A stretch of 29,698 bases of DNA from DASQPR01 sp035713725 (GTDB taxonomy: Bacteria > Actinomycetota > Actinomycetes > Mycobacteriales > Micromonosporaceae): positions 1 to 29,698 of the forward strand of contig DASTMZ010000208.1 in assembly GCA_035713725.1 (NCBI GenBank). The letters are read 5' to 3'. Shown in pieces: positions 10,919 through 19,930 of the stretch; the first letter of the stretch is position 1, and each line of letters begins with the position of its first letter. Position numbers and translations under genes: made by a program. The notes under the pieces were generated by a model, which saw only the letters and a program-made list of their open reading frames with translations, made no database searches and had not been told where the DNA came from.

Positions 10919-13015
10919 GTGACGCCAGGACCGGACAACGCAGTGGCCGGCGAGCGGACCGGCGCGGGTGATCGGCCGAAGGCGCGGCGGCGGGCGGCGA
11001 AACGCGAACGCGCACCGGCCGCGACGCTGCCGGTCGTCCGGGTCTGCGTCGACGTAAACCTGCCGCACCTTGATCGGTTGTTCGACTACCTCGTCCCGGC
11101 CGAGGCGGACGGCGCGGTGCAGCCCGGCGTACGAGTCCGGGTCCGGTTCGCTGGGCAGTTGCTCGACGGGTACGTCATCGACCGTGTCGCGGAGTCCGAG
11201 CACGGCGGCCGGCTGGCGTACTTGGAGCGAGTCGTCTCGCCGGTACGGGTGCTGACGCCCGAAGTGGCAACGCTCGGTCGGGCGGTCGCGGACCGGTACG
11301 CCGGAACGCTGGCCGACGTGCTTCGCCTCGCCGTGCCGCCCCGGCACGCACGTGCCGAACATTCCGCCATCCGTGCGGCAGTGCGCTCCGACGCCGAGCC
11401 CGGGCCAGCCAACGCTGCGCCCGCGCGAGCCGACGTCGCGCCGGCGCCGTCGCCGGCTCAGGACCTGACGTCGTCGGCTGCCGGACCGGGCGGCTGGGGG
11501 GCGTACCCGACCGGAGCGGCGTTCGTCCGTGCCCTGGCGGACGGCCGGGCACCGCGTGCGGTCTGGTCCGCGCTGCCGGGTGAGGATTGGCCGGCGCGCA
11601 TCGCGGAGGCGGTTTCCGCGGTGCGTCGTCGCGGTCTCGGCGCACTCGTTGTCGTCGCGGACGCTCGGGATCTCGACCGCGTAGACGCGGCGTTGGAACG
11701 CGAACGCGCCGGCCACATCACGCTCTCCGCCGCGATCGGGCCGTCCGAACGGTACGCACGATTTCTGCGCGTACTGAGCGGCGAGGTACCAGTCGTCGCG
11801 GGTACGCGTGCCGCGGCGTACGCACCCGTGGCGAACCTCGGCCTCGTAGCGCTGTGGGACGACGGCGACGACCTGCATGCCGAGCCTCGGGCGCCGTACC
11901 CGCACGCGCGCGAGGTGTTGCTGACGCGCGCCCAGCTCGGCGGCGCCGGCGTGCTGATCGGCGGGTACGCGCGCACCGCCGAGGCGCAGCAACTGGTCGA
12001 GACGGAGTGGGCGAGGCAGATCGTCGCGGAACGGCACACGGTGCGACTGCGGGCGCCGATGGTGACCGCGGTCGCGGACGACGACCCGCAGTCCGCGGCA
12101 CGCCTGCCGACGATCGCGTGGCAGGCGGCTCGGGGCGCACTCGCGGCCGGTGCGGCGGTGCTCGTACAGGTGCCGCGACGCGGGTACGTCCCGGCCGTGA
12201 CCTGCGCAACGTGTCGCGCCGCCGTGCGGTGCCCGCAGTGTCACGGCCCGCTCGCGCTGCGCAGCGCGACCGACGCGGCCACCTGCCGATGGTGCGGCCG
12301 CATCGCCGCCGGGTGGGCGTGCGTCCACTGTGGCGGGCGGCAGTTGCGAGCCACAGTCGTCGGCGTCCGCCGGACCGCCGAGGAGTTGGGTCGCGCGTTC
12401 GCGGACGTACCGGTGCGCACGTCCGGCCGCGACGGCGTCCTTGCGACCGTGGCGTCCGAACCGGCGCTTGTGGTGGCGACACCCGGCGCGGAGCCGATCG
12501 TCGAAGGCGACGGATATGGCGCGGTGTTGCTGCTGGACACCTGGGCGCTGCTCACCCGCGCCGACCTGCGGGCGGGGGAGGAGACGCTGCGCCGATGGTT
12601 TGCCGCCGCGTCGCTCGCGCGCCCCGCCGATCGCGACGGTCGCGTCGTCGTCGTCGCGGATGGCAGCCTCGCGCCGGTGCAGGCGCTCGTCCGCTTCGAC
12701 CCGGCTTGGCTGGCCGCCCGGGAACTCGAGGAGCGGCGCGCGCTCGGGTTTCCGCCGGCGATGCGGCTCGCGTCGCTGTCCGGAAGCCCGCCGGCGCTCG
12801 CCGAGCTCATCGACGTGCTGCGACTTCCGCCGACGGCCGAGCTGCTCGGGCCGGTCCCGGACGCGGCGGAAGGCGAAGAGCGATATCTGGTACGCGTGCC
12901 GCGGCGCGACGGTCGCGATCTCGCGGCGGCGTTGCACGCGGCGGTCGGCGTACGCAGTGCTCGCAAAAGGCCGGCGGCAGTGCGCGTGCAGGTTGATCCG
13001 CAATCGCTGCTCTGA
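10919..13015 (+). CDS. priA: Primosomal protein N' (PriA), actinobacterial form without helicase motifs
   Basis: PriA loads the replicative helicase at stalled forks. The N-terminal DNA-binding domain is recognisable (VRVCVDVNLPHLDRLFDYLVP, GVRVRVRFAGQLLDGYV). The zinc region is intact, with paired cysteines in CATC, CPQC, CRWC and CVHC. The helicase core is degenerate: where relatives have a Walker A loop (GVTGSGKTE type), this protein reads AVWSALPGEDWPARIAEAV, and the DEEH box is replaced by ALWDDGDD. Loss of these motifs is known in actinobacterial PriA proteins, so it probably acts as a structural loader and not as an ATP-driven helicase. Three in-frame GTG starts exist (10898, 10913, 10919). 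I prefer 10919 because of TAGAAC 7 nt upstream; 10898 would add 7 residues. Confidence 0.9.
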   Translation: MTPGPDNAVAGERTGAGDRPKARRRAAKRERAPAATLPVVRVCVDVNLPHLDRLFDYLVPAEADGAVQPGVRVRVRFAGQLLDGYVIDRVAESEHGGRLAYLERVVSPVRVLTPEVATLGRAVADRYAGTLADVLRLAVPPRHARAEHSAIRAAVRSDAEPGPANAAPARADVAPAPSPAQDLTSSAAGPGGWGAYPTGAAFVRALADGRAPRAVWSALPGEDWPARIAEAVSAVRRRGLGALVVVADARDLDRVDAALERERAGHITLSAAIGPSERYARFLRVLSGEVPVVAGTRAAAYAPVANLGLVALWDDGDDLHAEPRAPYPHAREVLLTRAQLGGAGVLIGGYARTAEAQQLVETEWARQIVAERHTVRLRAPMVTAVADDDPQSAARLPTIAWQAARGALAAGAAVLVQVPRRGYVPAVTCATCRAAVRCPQCHGPLALRSATDAATCRWCGRIAAGWACVHCGGRQLRATVVGVRRTAEELGRAFADVPVRTSGRDGVLATVASEPALVVATPGAEPIVEGDGYGAVLLLDTWALLTRADLRAGEETLRRWFAAASLARPADRDGRVVVVADGSLAPVQALVRFDPAWLAARELEERRALGFPPAMRLASLSGSPPALAELIDVLRLPPTAELLGPVPDAAEGEERYLVRVPRRDGRDLAAALHAAVGVRSARKRPAAVRVQVDPQSLL

Positions 13016-13084
13016 CCGTGTCGCCTTTGGCTCGATGCCGCACCGTTTGACGGTCGCGATCGGCTTGCGTACGGTGCGGGAGCT

Positions 13085-14020
13085 ATGCGGACGATGCGCG
13101 CGCTGATCCTCGCACCAGTGCTCGCGCTGATCGCAGCATGCGGGTCGGGACCGTCACCACACGACGGCAGCGCCACGTCGTCCGCGACCACCGGCGCGGT
13201 CGCGCTGCACGGCAACGTCTTGTCCGCGACGCAACCCGCGATTCCGCTGCCCGGCGCGACGGCGTCCGCGTCCGGTCAACCGAACGGGCACGGAACCGGC
13301 TCGGCCGGCACCGCGCCGACGCACTTCTCGACGCTGCCGCCGAGCGCGACGCTGCCGAGCGATGCACAGTGCGCCGCGTGGGTACGAGCGAAGCCCATCA
13401 AGGAGAACAAGGGCGTCAACGCGGCCCCGAACCATCAGACCGGCCAACACATCGGCGGTTCGTTATTCGCTGGCGATTCGTCGAAGGCGGCGACCGCCAT
13501 CGCGCCGCGCGTGGACGGCAACTTCACCGGCACCACGCAGGAGATCTTGCGCTGGGTCGCGTGCAAGTGGGGCATCGACGAGAACATCGTGTTCGCACAG
13601 GCCGCGGTGGAGAGCTGGTGGCGGCAGGACACGCTCGGCGACTGGGATTCCGACGCGAGCGCGTGCCCGCCGGGCCACGGCCTGGGCGCCGACGGCAAGG
13701 CGGGACAGTGCCCGCAGAGCTACGGCATCCTGCAGGACCGGTGGCCGTACATGAAGCAGGGCTGGCCCGGATTCGGCCGGTCGACGGCGATGGATGCCGA
13801 CCTCGCGTACGGCATCTGGCGGTCCTGCTTCGACGGCTACGAGACGTGGCTGAACACCGTCGACCGCGGCCAGCAGTACCAGGCCGGCGACGCATGGGGC
13901 TGCGTCGGCCGATGGTTCTCCGGCCGATGGCACACGAGTGCGAGCGACAGCTACGTCACGAAGGTCAAGCAGTACGAGTCCGAGCAGATCTGGAGGACCG
14001 CAGACTTCCAACAGCCCTAG
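13085..14020 (+). CDS. Secreted lipoprotein with lytic transglycosylase-like domain
   Basis: The protein has 311 residues. A lipoprotein signal is clear: MRTMRALILAPVLALIAAC, with lipobox Cys19. A Ser/Thr/Gly/Pro-rich linker runs to about residue 90. The remaining domain contains ILRWVACKWGIDENIVFAQA followed by AVESWWRQDTLGDW; Glu176 has the setting of a lysozyme-like catalytic glutamate. Several cysteines (96, 160, 194 and later ones) could form disulfides. Related actinobacterial proteins are mostly called hypothetical; cleavage of peptidoglycan is an inference. ATG 13085 is only 2 nt from GGGAG, so ATG 13094 is a possible start; both keep the signal peptide. It is convergent with the next gene. 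Confidence 0.8.
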   Translation: MRTMRALILAPVLALIAACGSGPSPHDGSATSSATTGAVALHGNVLSATQPAIPLPGATASASGQPNGHGTGSAGTAPTHFSTLPPSATLPSDAQCAAWVRAKPIKENKGVNAAPNHQTGQHIGGSLFAGDSSKAATAIAPRVDGNFTGTTQEILRWVACKWGIDENIVFAQAAVESWWRQDTLGDWDSDASACPPGHGLGADGKAGQCPQSYGILQDRWPYMKQGWPGFGRSTAMDADLAYGIWRSCFDGYETWLNTVDRGQQYQAGDAWGCVGRWFSGRWHTSASDSYVTKVKQYESEQIWRTADFQQP

Positions 14021-14038
14021 TTATCACGGCCGGCGAAG

Positions 14039-14118
14039 GTGCGCCGACCGGCGGTCCAGGCGCTTCGGCCAGCTAAGAGTGCGCCGACCGGAGGTCCAGG
14101 CGCTTCAGCAAGCTCTAG
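14039..14118. repeat. Two tandem 40-bp repeats, each with a hairpin; likely bidirectional terminator
   Basis: Units 14039-14078 and 14079-14118 are imperfect copies. Each holds a stem made of GCGCC then GACC pairing with GGTC then GGCGC (14041-14063 and 14081-14103), interrupted only by CA on one side. They lie between the stop codons of two convergent genes, so termination in both directions is the likely job. The U-tract is weak. Confidence 0.6.
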
Positions 14119-14405
14119 CTGAGATCGCGCAATACGTCGAGGTTCGTGAAGCGTGGCGGGCTCGTGCACAGCGCTGCCATCCGGGACGCGTACTCCTGGG
14201 TGTCCGGAGACTTGCTGTTTTCCATCGCTTCTTCGTAGGACGGGAACTCGACGATTGTCACGTACCCGTTGGGCTTGTCGAGGTTCTTCGTCGCTGCCAC
14301 CCGGGTAATTCGCGTGGGCATGCCGGCGTCTTCCATCTCGTCGGATAGCGCCTGCATCGCCTCGGGCTTGTCCGTTTCGTACTCGATGATCTGGATAAAG
14401 CTCAT
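14115..14405 (-). CDS. Small ABM-like (dimeric alpha-beta barrel) protein of unknown function
   Basis: The 96-residue protein begins MSFIQIIEYETDKPEAM and contains GYVTIVEFPSYEEAMENS, followed by DTQEYASRMAALC and PPRFTNLDVL. This pattern resembles small stand-alone ferredoxin-like (antibiotic biosynthesis monooxygenase or Dabb-type) proteins that are common in actinobacteria and have no known substrate. The start is decided by GGGAGGA, just upstream of the ATG at 14405 on the minus strand; the open frame continues upstream without similarity. No haem or metal ligand pattern is obvious. On the minus strand, TGC followed by TACGGT (14473-14468) could be an extended -10. The gene is divergent from def. 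Confidence 0.75.
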   Translation of the reverse strand: MSFIQIIEYETDKPEAMQALSDEMEDAGMPTRITRVAATKNLDKPNGYVTIVEFPSYEEAMENSKSPDTQEYASRMAALCTSPPRFTNLDVLRDLS

Positions 14406-14533
14406 GGCGTCCTCCCACGCGGCGGACCTGTCGCGGCCCCGTCGGGCACGCCTCCGCCGCTTCAAAAACCGTAGCATTTGCCGCGATTCGCGCGGGCGGC
14501 GTTCAGGCCTCCGGACGGCCATGAGCGCGCCCG

Positions 14534-14539
14534 TAGACT
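14534..14539 (+). promoter_or_regulatory. Possible -10 element for the def-fmt-rsmB cluster
   Basis: TAGACT lies 54 nt before the def start in the divergent gap. The -35 region is unconvincing. Confidence 0.3.
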
Positions 14540-14593
14540 GGAGATCGTCCGCGGCGACCGCCGCATCGCCCATGATCCGCGCGAGGAGTGTTC

Positions 14594-15163
<570 letters not shown>

Positions 15164-15215
15164 TGACGGTCGGCCGGACAGGCGGGGCCGCGGCGGCCGT
15201 CGGACGGTCCGGCTG

Positions 15216-16154
15216 ATGCGCGTGGTGTTCGCGGGTACGCCCACGGTCGCGCTGCCCGCTCTCGACGCGATCGAGGCATCCGCGCACGATCTGCTGGCGG
15301 TCGTGACGCGCCCGGACGCGGCGGCCGGCCGAGGTCGAGCGCTGCGGCGCTCGCCGGTCGGCAGATGGGCCGACGAACGTGGCGTGCCCGTTCTGACACC
15401 CGCGAAGCCGAGCGAACCGGCATTCCTCGAGCGGCTGGCGGCGCTCGCGCCCGACTGCGTACCGGTGGTTGCTTACGGCGCGCTCGTCCCGCCAGCCGCG
15501 CTCGCGATTCCGCCACGGGGCTGGGTGAACTTGCACTTCTCGCTGCTGCCGGCGTGGCGTGGCGCGGCACCCGTGCCGCACGCGGTGCTGCACGGTGACG
15601 AGATCACCGGCGCCTCGGTGTTCCAGCTCGAGACCGGTCTCGACACCGGTCCGGTCTACGGCACGCTGATCGAGGAGATCCGACCGACAGATACCGCCGG
15701 CGATCTGCTCGGCCGGCTCTCGAAGGATGGCGCGTCGCTGCTGGTCGCGGTGCTCGACGGCATCGAGTCCGGCAGCGTGGACGCGATCGCGCAGCCGAGC
15801 GATGGCGTGTCGCTCGCACCGAAGATCACCGTGGACGACGCGCGCGTGCGCTGGACCGAACCGGCCTTTGCGGTGGACCGTCGAGTGCGCGCCTGCACGC
15901 CAGAGCCGGGTGCGTGGACCACCGTGCGTGGCGCGCGCCTCAAGATCATGCCGGTCCGGCACGTTGTCGACGTCGACGGCCTCGATGCGGGCCAGCTGCA
16001 CGTTGACCGATCCCGCGTGCTGGTCGGGACCGCGACCACACCGGTGGAGTTGGGCGACGTACAGGCCGCCGGCAAACGCGCGATGCCGGCCGTCGACTGG
16101 GCTCGTGGCGCACACGTGGCATCGGGCGACCATCTTGGCGAGGCGGCGGCGTGA
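15216..16154 (+). CDS. fmt: Methionyl-tRNA formyltransferase
   Basis: Fmt formylates Met-tRNA(fMet) with 10-formyl-tetrahydrofolate. The N-terminal transferase domain begins MRVVFAGTPTVALPAL and contains the active-site sequence VNLHFSLLPAWRGAAPV (Asn and His of the formyl transfer site) and ETGLDTGPV (catalytic Asp). The C-terminal OB-fold tRNA-binding domain starts near residue 205 (RVRWTEPAFAVDRRVRACTP). The protein is 312 residues, the normal length. It starts at ATG 15216 with a poor ribosome binding site. Its TGA overlaps the GTG of rsmB in a GTGA arrangement, so the next gene is probably translated by coupling. Confidence 0.97.
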   Translation: MRVVFAGTPTVALPALDAIEASAHDLLAVVTRPDAAAGRGRALRRSPVGRWADERGVPVLTPAKPSEPAFLERLAALAPDCVPVVAYGALVPPAALAIPPRGWVNLHFSLLPAWRGAAPVPHAVLHGDEITGASVFQLETGLDTGPVYGTLIEEIRPTDTAGDLLGRLSKDGASLLVAVLDGIESGSVDAIAQPSDGVSLAPKITVDDARVRWTEPAFAVDRRVRACTPEPGAWTTVRGARLKIMPVRHVVDVDGLDAGQLHVDRSRVLVGTATTPVELGDVQAAGKRAMPAVDWARGAHVASGDHLGEAAA

Positions 16155-17611
16155 GCGCTCCGGACGGCGGGCGGCCGCGGAGCCGCGCCGGGCGAGGTGA
16201 CCGGTCGCGCGGGCCGGCACGTCGTACGGCACCGGTGGACGTCGCGCGGCAGGCGGCGTACCAGGCGCTGAGCGCCGTACGCCGGGACGACGCGTACGCG
16301 AACCTGGCGGTACCCGCGATCCTTCGCCGCATGCAACTGCACGGCCGCGATGCCGCGTTCGCGACCGAGCTGGCCTACGGCACCCTGCGCACCGGTCAGA
16401 CGCTCGATGCGATCATCTCGGTCGGCGCCGACCGTGACGTCGAAGACATCGACGCCAGCGCGCTCGACGCGTTGCGGCTCGGCACCTATCAGCTGCTCTA
16501 CACACGGGTGCCGGCACACGCCGCGGTCTCCTCGACGGTCGACCTCGTGCGGTCGGTCACCGGGGAGAGCGCGGCCGGCTTCGCCAACGCTGTGATGCGG
16601 CAGATCGGTGCGCGCGACCTCGAAGCTTGGCTCGACACCGTGGCGCCGGACGCGACGACTGACCCGATCGGTCACCTCGCGGTGGTACGCAACCACCCGG
16701 TGTGGATCACTCGCGCGTTCGCCGAAGCACTCGGCGGTGACCTCGACGAGACCGATCGGCTGCTCGCCGAGGACAACGAGCGACCGATCGTCACGCTTTG
16801 CGCCCGGCCGGGGCTGGTCGATGCGCTCGACCTCGCCGATTCGACCGGTGGTGCGCCCGGCGCGTTCTCGCCGTACGCGGTCTATCTGCCCGGCGGCGCG
16901 CCCGCCGACATACCCGAGGTGGCCGACCGGCGTGCGCACGTCCAGGACGAAGGTTCCCAGCTGGTGACGCTCGCCCTGGTGGCCGCACCGCTGGCCGACG
17001 CGCCGCCGGCCGGGCCTGGCGACGCGCGATGGCTCGACCTCTGCGCCGGTCCGGGCGGCAAGGCGGCGCTGCTGGGTGCGCTGGCCGCGCAATCGGGCGC
17101 CGAGGTGACCGCGGTCGAGATCGCGCCACACCGGGCCGACCTGGTCGCGGCCACCTGCGCCGGCCTGCCCGTGACCGTGATCTGCGCGGATGGTCGAGAG
17201 GTCGGCTCGCACGCCGCGCTGCCGGCGGGCGGCTTCGACCGGGTGCTCGTCGACGCGCCGTGCACCGGGCTCGGCGCGTTGCGTCGCCGGCCGGAGGCGC
17301 GATGGCGACGAACGCCGGCCGACCTGCCGCCGCTTGCGAAGCTGCAGCGCGAGTTGCTGGCCGCGGCGATCCGCGCGGTACGGCCGGGCGGCGTGGTCGG
17401 CTACATGACGTGCTCGCCGCACACGGCCGAGACACGGGTCACGATCGGGGAGACCGTTCGCAGATCCGCAATCCCGGTCGAGCTGATCGACGCGCGACCG
17501 TTGATGCCGGACGGCATGCCCGGGCTCGGTGAGGGGCCGACCGTACAGCTGTGGCCGCACCGACACGGTACGGACGCGATGTTCCTGGCGATTCTGCGCC
17601 GCGCGGCGTGA
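16151..17611 (+). CDS. rsmB: 16S rRNA (cytosine-967-C5)-methyltransferase
   Basis: RsmB methylates C967 of 16S rRNA. After a basic, Arg-rich N-terminal stretch of about 30 residues there is a NusB-like RNA-binding domain (about 30-165; ARQAAYQALSAVRRDDAYAN, FATELAYGTLR), then a SAM-dependent Rossmann methyltransferase domain (about 230-486). Key motifs are DLCAGPGGKAALL (SAM binding), DAPCTGLGALRRRPEARW (motif IV Cys, for release of product) and MTCSPHTAET (motif VI with the nucleophilic Cys in TCSP). The 486-residue length is usual for actinobacterial members. The GTG start is fixed by the 4-nt overlap with fmt. Confidence 0.95.
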   Translation: MSAPDGGRPRSRAGRGDRSRGPARRTAPVDVARQAAYQALSAVRRDDAYANLAVPAILRRMQLHGRDAAFATELAYGTLRTGQTLDAIISVGADRDVEDIDASALDALRLGTYQLLYTRVPAHAAVSSTVDLVRSVTGESAAGFANAVMRQIGARDLEAWLDTVAPDATTDPIGHLAVVRNHPVWITRAFAEALGGDLDETDRLLAEDNERPIVTLCARPGLVDALDLADSTGGAPGAFSPYAVYLPGGAPADIPEVADRRAHVQDEGSQLVTLALVAAPLADAPPAGPGDARWLDLCAGPGGKAALLGALAAQSGAEVTAVEIAPHRADLVAATCAGLPVTVICADGREVGSHAALPAGGFDRVLVDAPCTGLGALRRRPEARWRRTPADLPPLAKLQRELLAAAIRAVRPGGVVGYMTCSPHTAETRVTIGETVRRSAIPVELIDARPLMPDGMPGLGEGPTVQLWPHRHGTDAMFLAILRRAA

Positions 17612-17690
17612 ACCCTATGGTGTGAACCCGCGCCGTACGGCGTGAGCCGGCCGCCGATTGCGGTCGTTCCCACTCGCACCGCGCCACCCG

Positions 17691-17696
17691 TACACT
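17691..17696 (+). promoter_or_regulatory. -10 element of a probable leaderless rpe transcript
   Basis: TACACT fits the TANNNT pattern and ends exactly 6 nt before GTG 17703. This spacing places the transcription start at the start codon. No Shine-Dalgarno sequence precedes the GTG, which agrees. A clear -35 is lacking. Confidence 0.5.
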
Positions 17697-17702
17697 GACG
17701 CC

Positions 17703-18419
17703 GTGACCGACCGCGCACACACAGTGGCCATGGAACCGGCACTGATCATCGCTCCGAGCCTGCTAGCCGCGGACTTTTCGCGGCTCGGCGACGAGGCGAA
17801 CGCGGTCGCGACGGAGGCGGATTGGCTGCACGTCGACGTGATGGACAACCACTACGTCCCGAACCTGACGATCGGCCTGCCGGTCGTGGAGAGCCTCCGA
17901 AAGGCGACACCCCTGCCGTTCGACTGTCACCTGATGATCGAGGCGCCGGACCGCTGGGCGATCGGCTACGCGGAGGCCGGCGCGTACAACGTGACGTTCC
18001 ACGTGGAGACCGCGGCGGATCCGGTCGGCCTGGCGCGTGACTTGCGCGCCGCGGGTACCAAGGCGGGTCTCGCCATTGACCGGGACACGCCGGTCGAGCC
18101 TTACCTTGATCTCCTGGCGCACTTCGACACACTGCTGATCATGACGATCAAGGCAGGCTTCGGCGGGCAGACCTTCCTGCCGGAGATGCTCGACAAGGTG
18201 CGCGCCGCTCGCCGCCACATCTCCGCTGGTCACCTCGAGGTACGGCTGGAAGTGGACGGCGGCATCGACGACGACACGATCGGTGAGGCGACGGAGGCCG
18301 GCGCGGATGCGTTCGTCGCCGGTACGGCCGTCTACGGTGCCGGCGACCCGGCGGCGGCGGTACGAGCGCTGCGGCGCACCGCGACCGACGCATTGGCGTC
18401 CCGGAACGGTCAGCCGTGA
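17703..18419 (+). CDS. rpe: Ribulose-phosphate 3-epimerase
   Basis: Rpe interconverts ribulose 5-phosphate and xylulose 5-phosphate in the pentose phosphate pathway. The TIM-barrel motifs are in order: IAPSLLAADFSRL, WLHVDVMDNHYVPNLTIG (metal-binding His and Asp; relatives usually read DGHFVPN), DCHLMIE, TIKAGFGGQTFLPEML and EVDGGIDDDTI, with the phosphate site AFVAGTAVYG. I start at GTG 17703 because of the -10 element 6 nt ahead, giving 238 residues; ATG 17730 is a possible shorter start that begins closer to the family's N-terminus. Its stop overlaps the start of the next gene as GTGA. It supplies or drains ribulose 5-phosphate, a substrate of the rib operon downstream. Confidence 0.95.
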   Translation: MTDRAHTVAMEPALIIAPSLLAADFSRLGDEANAVATEADWLHVDVMDNHYVPNLTIGLPVVESLRKATPLPFDCHLMIEAPDRWAIGYAEAGAYNVTFHVETAADPVGLARDLRAAGTKAGLAIDRDTPVEPYLDLLAHFDTLLIMTIKAGFGGQTFLPEMLDKVRAARRHISAGHLEVRLEVDGGIDDDTIGEATEAGADAFVAGTAVYGAGDPAAAVRALRRTATDALASRNGQP

Positions 18420-19927
18420 TTCGGTCGAACGATGTCGTGCTGGTCGTCGACGACGACCCGGACATCGTGCACTTCGTCCGGATGAACCTCGAAGACGAGG
18501 GCTTCGATGTCATCAGCGCATTTGACGGCGGCGAGGCGCTGCAGATCGCGATGCGCGACCGCCCCGATCTCGCGGTGGTCGACGTGATGATGCCCGGCGT
18601 GGACGGTCTCGAACTCACGCGCCTGCTGCGCAGCAACCCGGCGACGTCGTCGATGCCGATCATCATGCTGACCGCGAAGGGCCAGACCGTCGACAAGGTC
18701 ATCGGATTGACCGCGGGCGCGGACGACTACGTGCTCAAGCCGTTCGACACCATGGAACTCGTCGCACGGATCCGGTCGATGTTGCGGCGCACCAAGGAGA
18801 TCCGCGAGTCATCGCCGTTGACCGGTCTGCCCGGCAACACGCGCATCCTGCAGGAGGTTGCGACCCGCGCGGGGTCACAGCAACCGTTCGCGGTCGGTCA
18901 CATCGACATCGACCGGTTCAAGACCGTCAATGACGCGTACGGGTTCGCGCGCGGCGACGAGTTCATCGCGGCGCTTGCCGAGTGCCTGCAGAACGCGGCC
19001 GACGCGGTCGGAACTGAGCCGCCACCGTTCATCGGCCACATCGGCGGCGACGACTTTGTCATCGTGTGTACGCCCGAGCAGGTCGTACCGCTCACGCACC
19101 ATGCGACACGCGCGTTCGAGGCGGCCGCCGACGCGTTGTCGGACCCGGTTGACGCCCAGCGCGGATACCTCGAGATCATCGACCGCAAGGGCAACGTGCA
19201 TCGCGCGAATCTCGTGACGATTTCGATCGGCGTGAGCCTGTCCACGTCGCGCGCGTTCACCGATCCTCGCGAGGTGCTGGCGGCCGCGTCGGAGATGAAG
19301 TCGGTGGCCAAGACGCAACCGGCGTCGTACGTCGCGATCGACCGCCGTTCGGTGGACGATGACGACGACGAGCGCATGTCGACGACCGCGTCCGGCGGCA
19401 TTCCGCTGCCGCGGCGGGGTACGCCGACCGAGCCGTGGCCGGACAGTCGCGCCGATGGCGACCAGACCGACTGGACCGTGTCGGCGGAGGACTGGTTCGA
19501 GCCGCTCGCCGACGAGGCGCTCACGCACGATCCGTTGTCCGCGGATTCGTTGACTGGCGCGGATTCGTTGACGGGCGCGGACGCGTTCGCCGACGAGGAT
19601 CCGTTGTCGGACACGCTCTCGGACGCGGATCAGCTCGCCGAGTCGTTTGCGGATCGCGACCACCGCCGGGAGGCCGACCGAGTCAAGAACCGAGATCGGC
19701 ACGTAGACGCAGAACGCCCTGGCGATGTCGACCGGTACGCAGACATGCGGTTCACCGGCAAGGCGTCGGTCGTGAGCACCGCCCCGGCGGTCGGCCAAGC
19801 GACCATCGGTGGGCCGACTCCGGCGACCGGGACGGCACCCGTGTGGACACGCGTCCCGCACGAACGGGATCCGGCCGCCGATCGGCTGCCGCCCGAGCCA
19901 CCGGTCGGCGATCGCGCCGACGGTTGA
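18416..19927 (+). CDS. Response regulator with degenerate GGDEF domain and disordered tail
   Basis: The 503-residue protein has an N-terminal receiver domain (1-122): acidic pocket D12-D14, phosphoacceptor Asp56 in VVDVMMPG, Thr86 and Lys108 in LKPF. A GGDEF-type domain follows (about 133-310) with SPLTGLPGN, DIDRFKTVND and, in place of the signature, GHIGGDDF (GGDDF at 210-214). An RxxD inhibitory site is not seen. Because the active-site motif is altered, cyclic-di-GMP synthesis is uncertain; it may bind nucleotide or only partners. Residues about 311-503 are acidic, low-complexity and probably disordered, with an 18-bp repeat. No histidine kinase lies nearby. GTG 18416 overlaps the rpe stop by 4 nt, an odd partner for a signalling gene. 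Confidence 0.88.
   Translation: MIRSNDVVLVVDDDPDIVHFVRMNLEDEGFDVISAFDGGEALQIAMRDRPDLAVVDVMMPGVDGLELTRLLRSNPATSSMPIIMLTAKGQTVDKVIGLTAGADDYVLKPFDTMELVARIRSMLRRTKEIRESSPLTGLPGNTRILQEVATRAGSQQPFAVGHIDIDRFKTVNDAYGFARGDEFIAALAECLQNAADAVGTEPPPFIGHIGGDDFVIVCTPEQVVPLTHHATRAFEAAADALSDPVDAQRGYLEIIDRKGNVHRANLVTISIGVSLSTSRAFTDPREVLAAASEMKSVAKTQPASYVAIDRRSVDDDDDERMSTTASGGIPLPRRGTPTEPWPDSRADGDQTDWTVSAEDWFEPLADEALTHDPLSADSLTGADSLTGADAFADEDPLSDTLSDADQLAESFADRDHRREADRVKNRDRHVDAERPGDVDRYADMRFTGKASVVSTAPAVGQATIGGPTPATGTAPVWTRVPHERDPAADRLPPEPPVGDRADG
19541..19576 (+). repeat. Two 18-bp tandem repeats in the response-regulator tail
   Basis: Units 19541-19558 and 19559-19576 differ by one base and encode ADSLTG twice (within SADSLTGADSLTGADAFAD). 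A third, degraded unit begins at 19577. They lie in the disordered acidic tail. Confidence 0.8.
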
Positions 19928-19930
19928 CGG

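Noticed and set aside
10850..13003. A 717-codon open frame on the minus strand opposite priA
   Set aside because: GC-rich third positions leave few stops in the antisense frames. The translation is Arg/His/Asp-rich, has no motif, and priA on the plus strand is clear.
15656..17566. A 636-codon open frame on the minus strand opposite fmt and rsmB
   Set aside because: It crosses two well-supported genes, has biased composition and lacks any domain; it is an antisense shadow.
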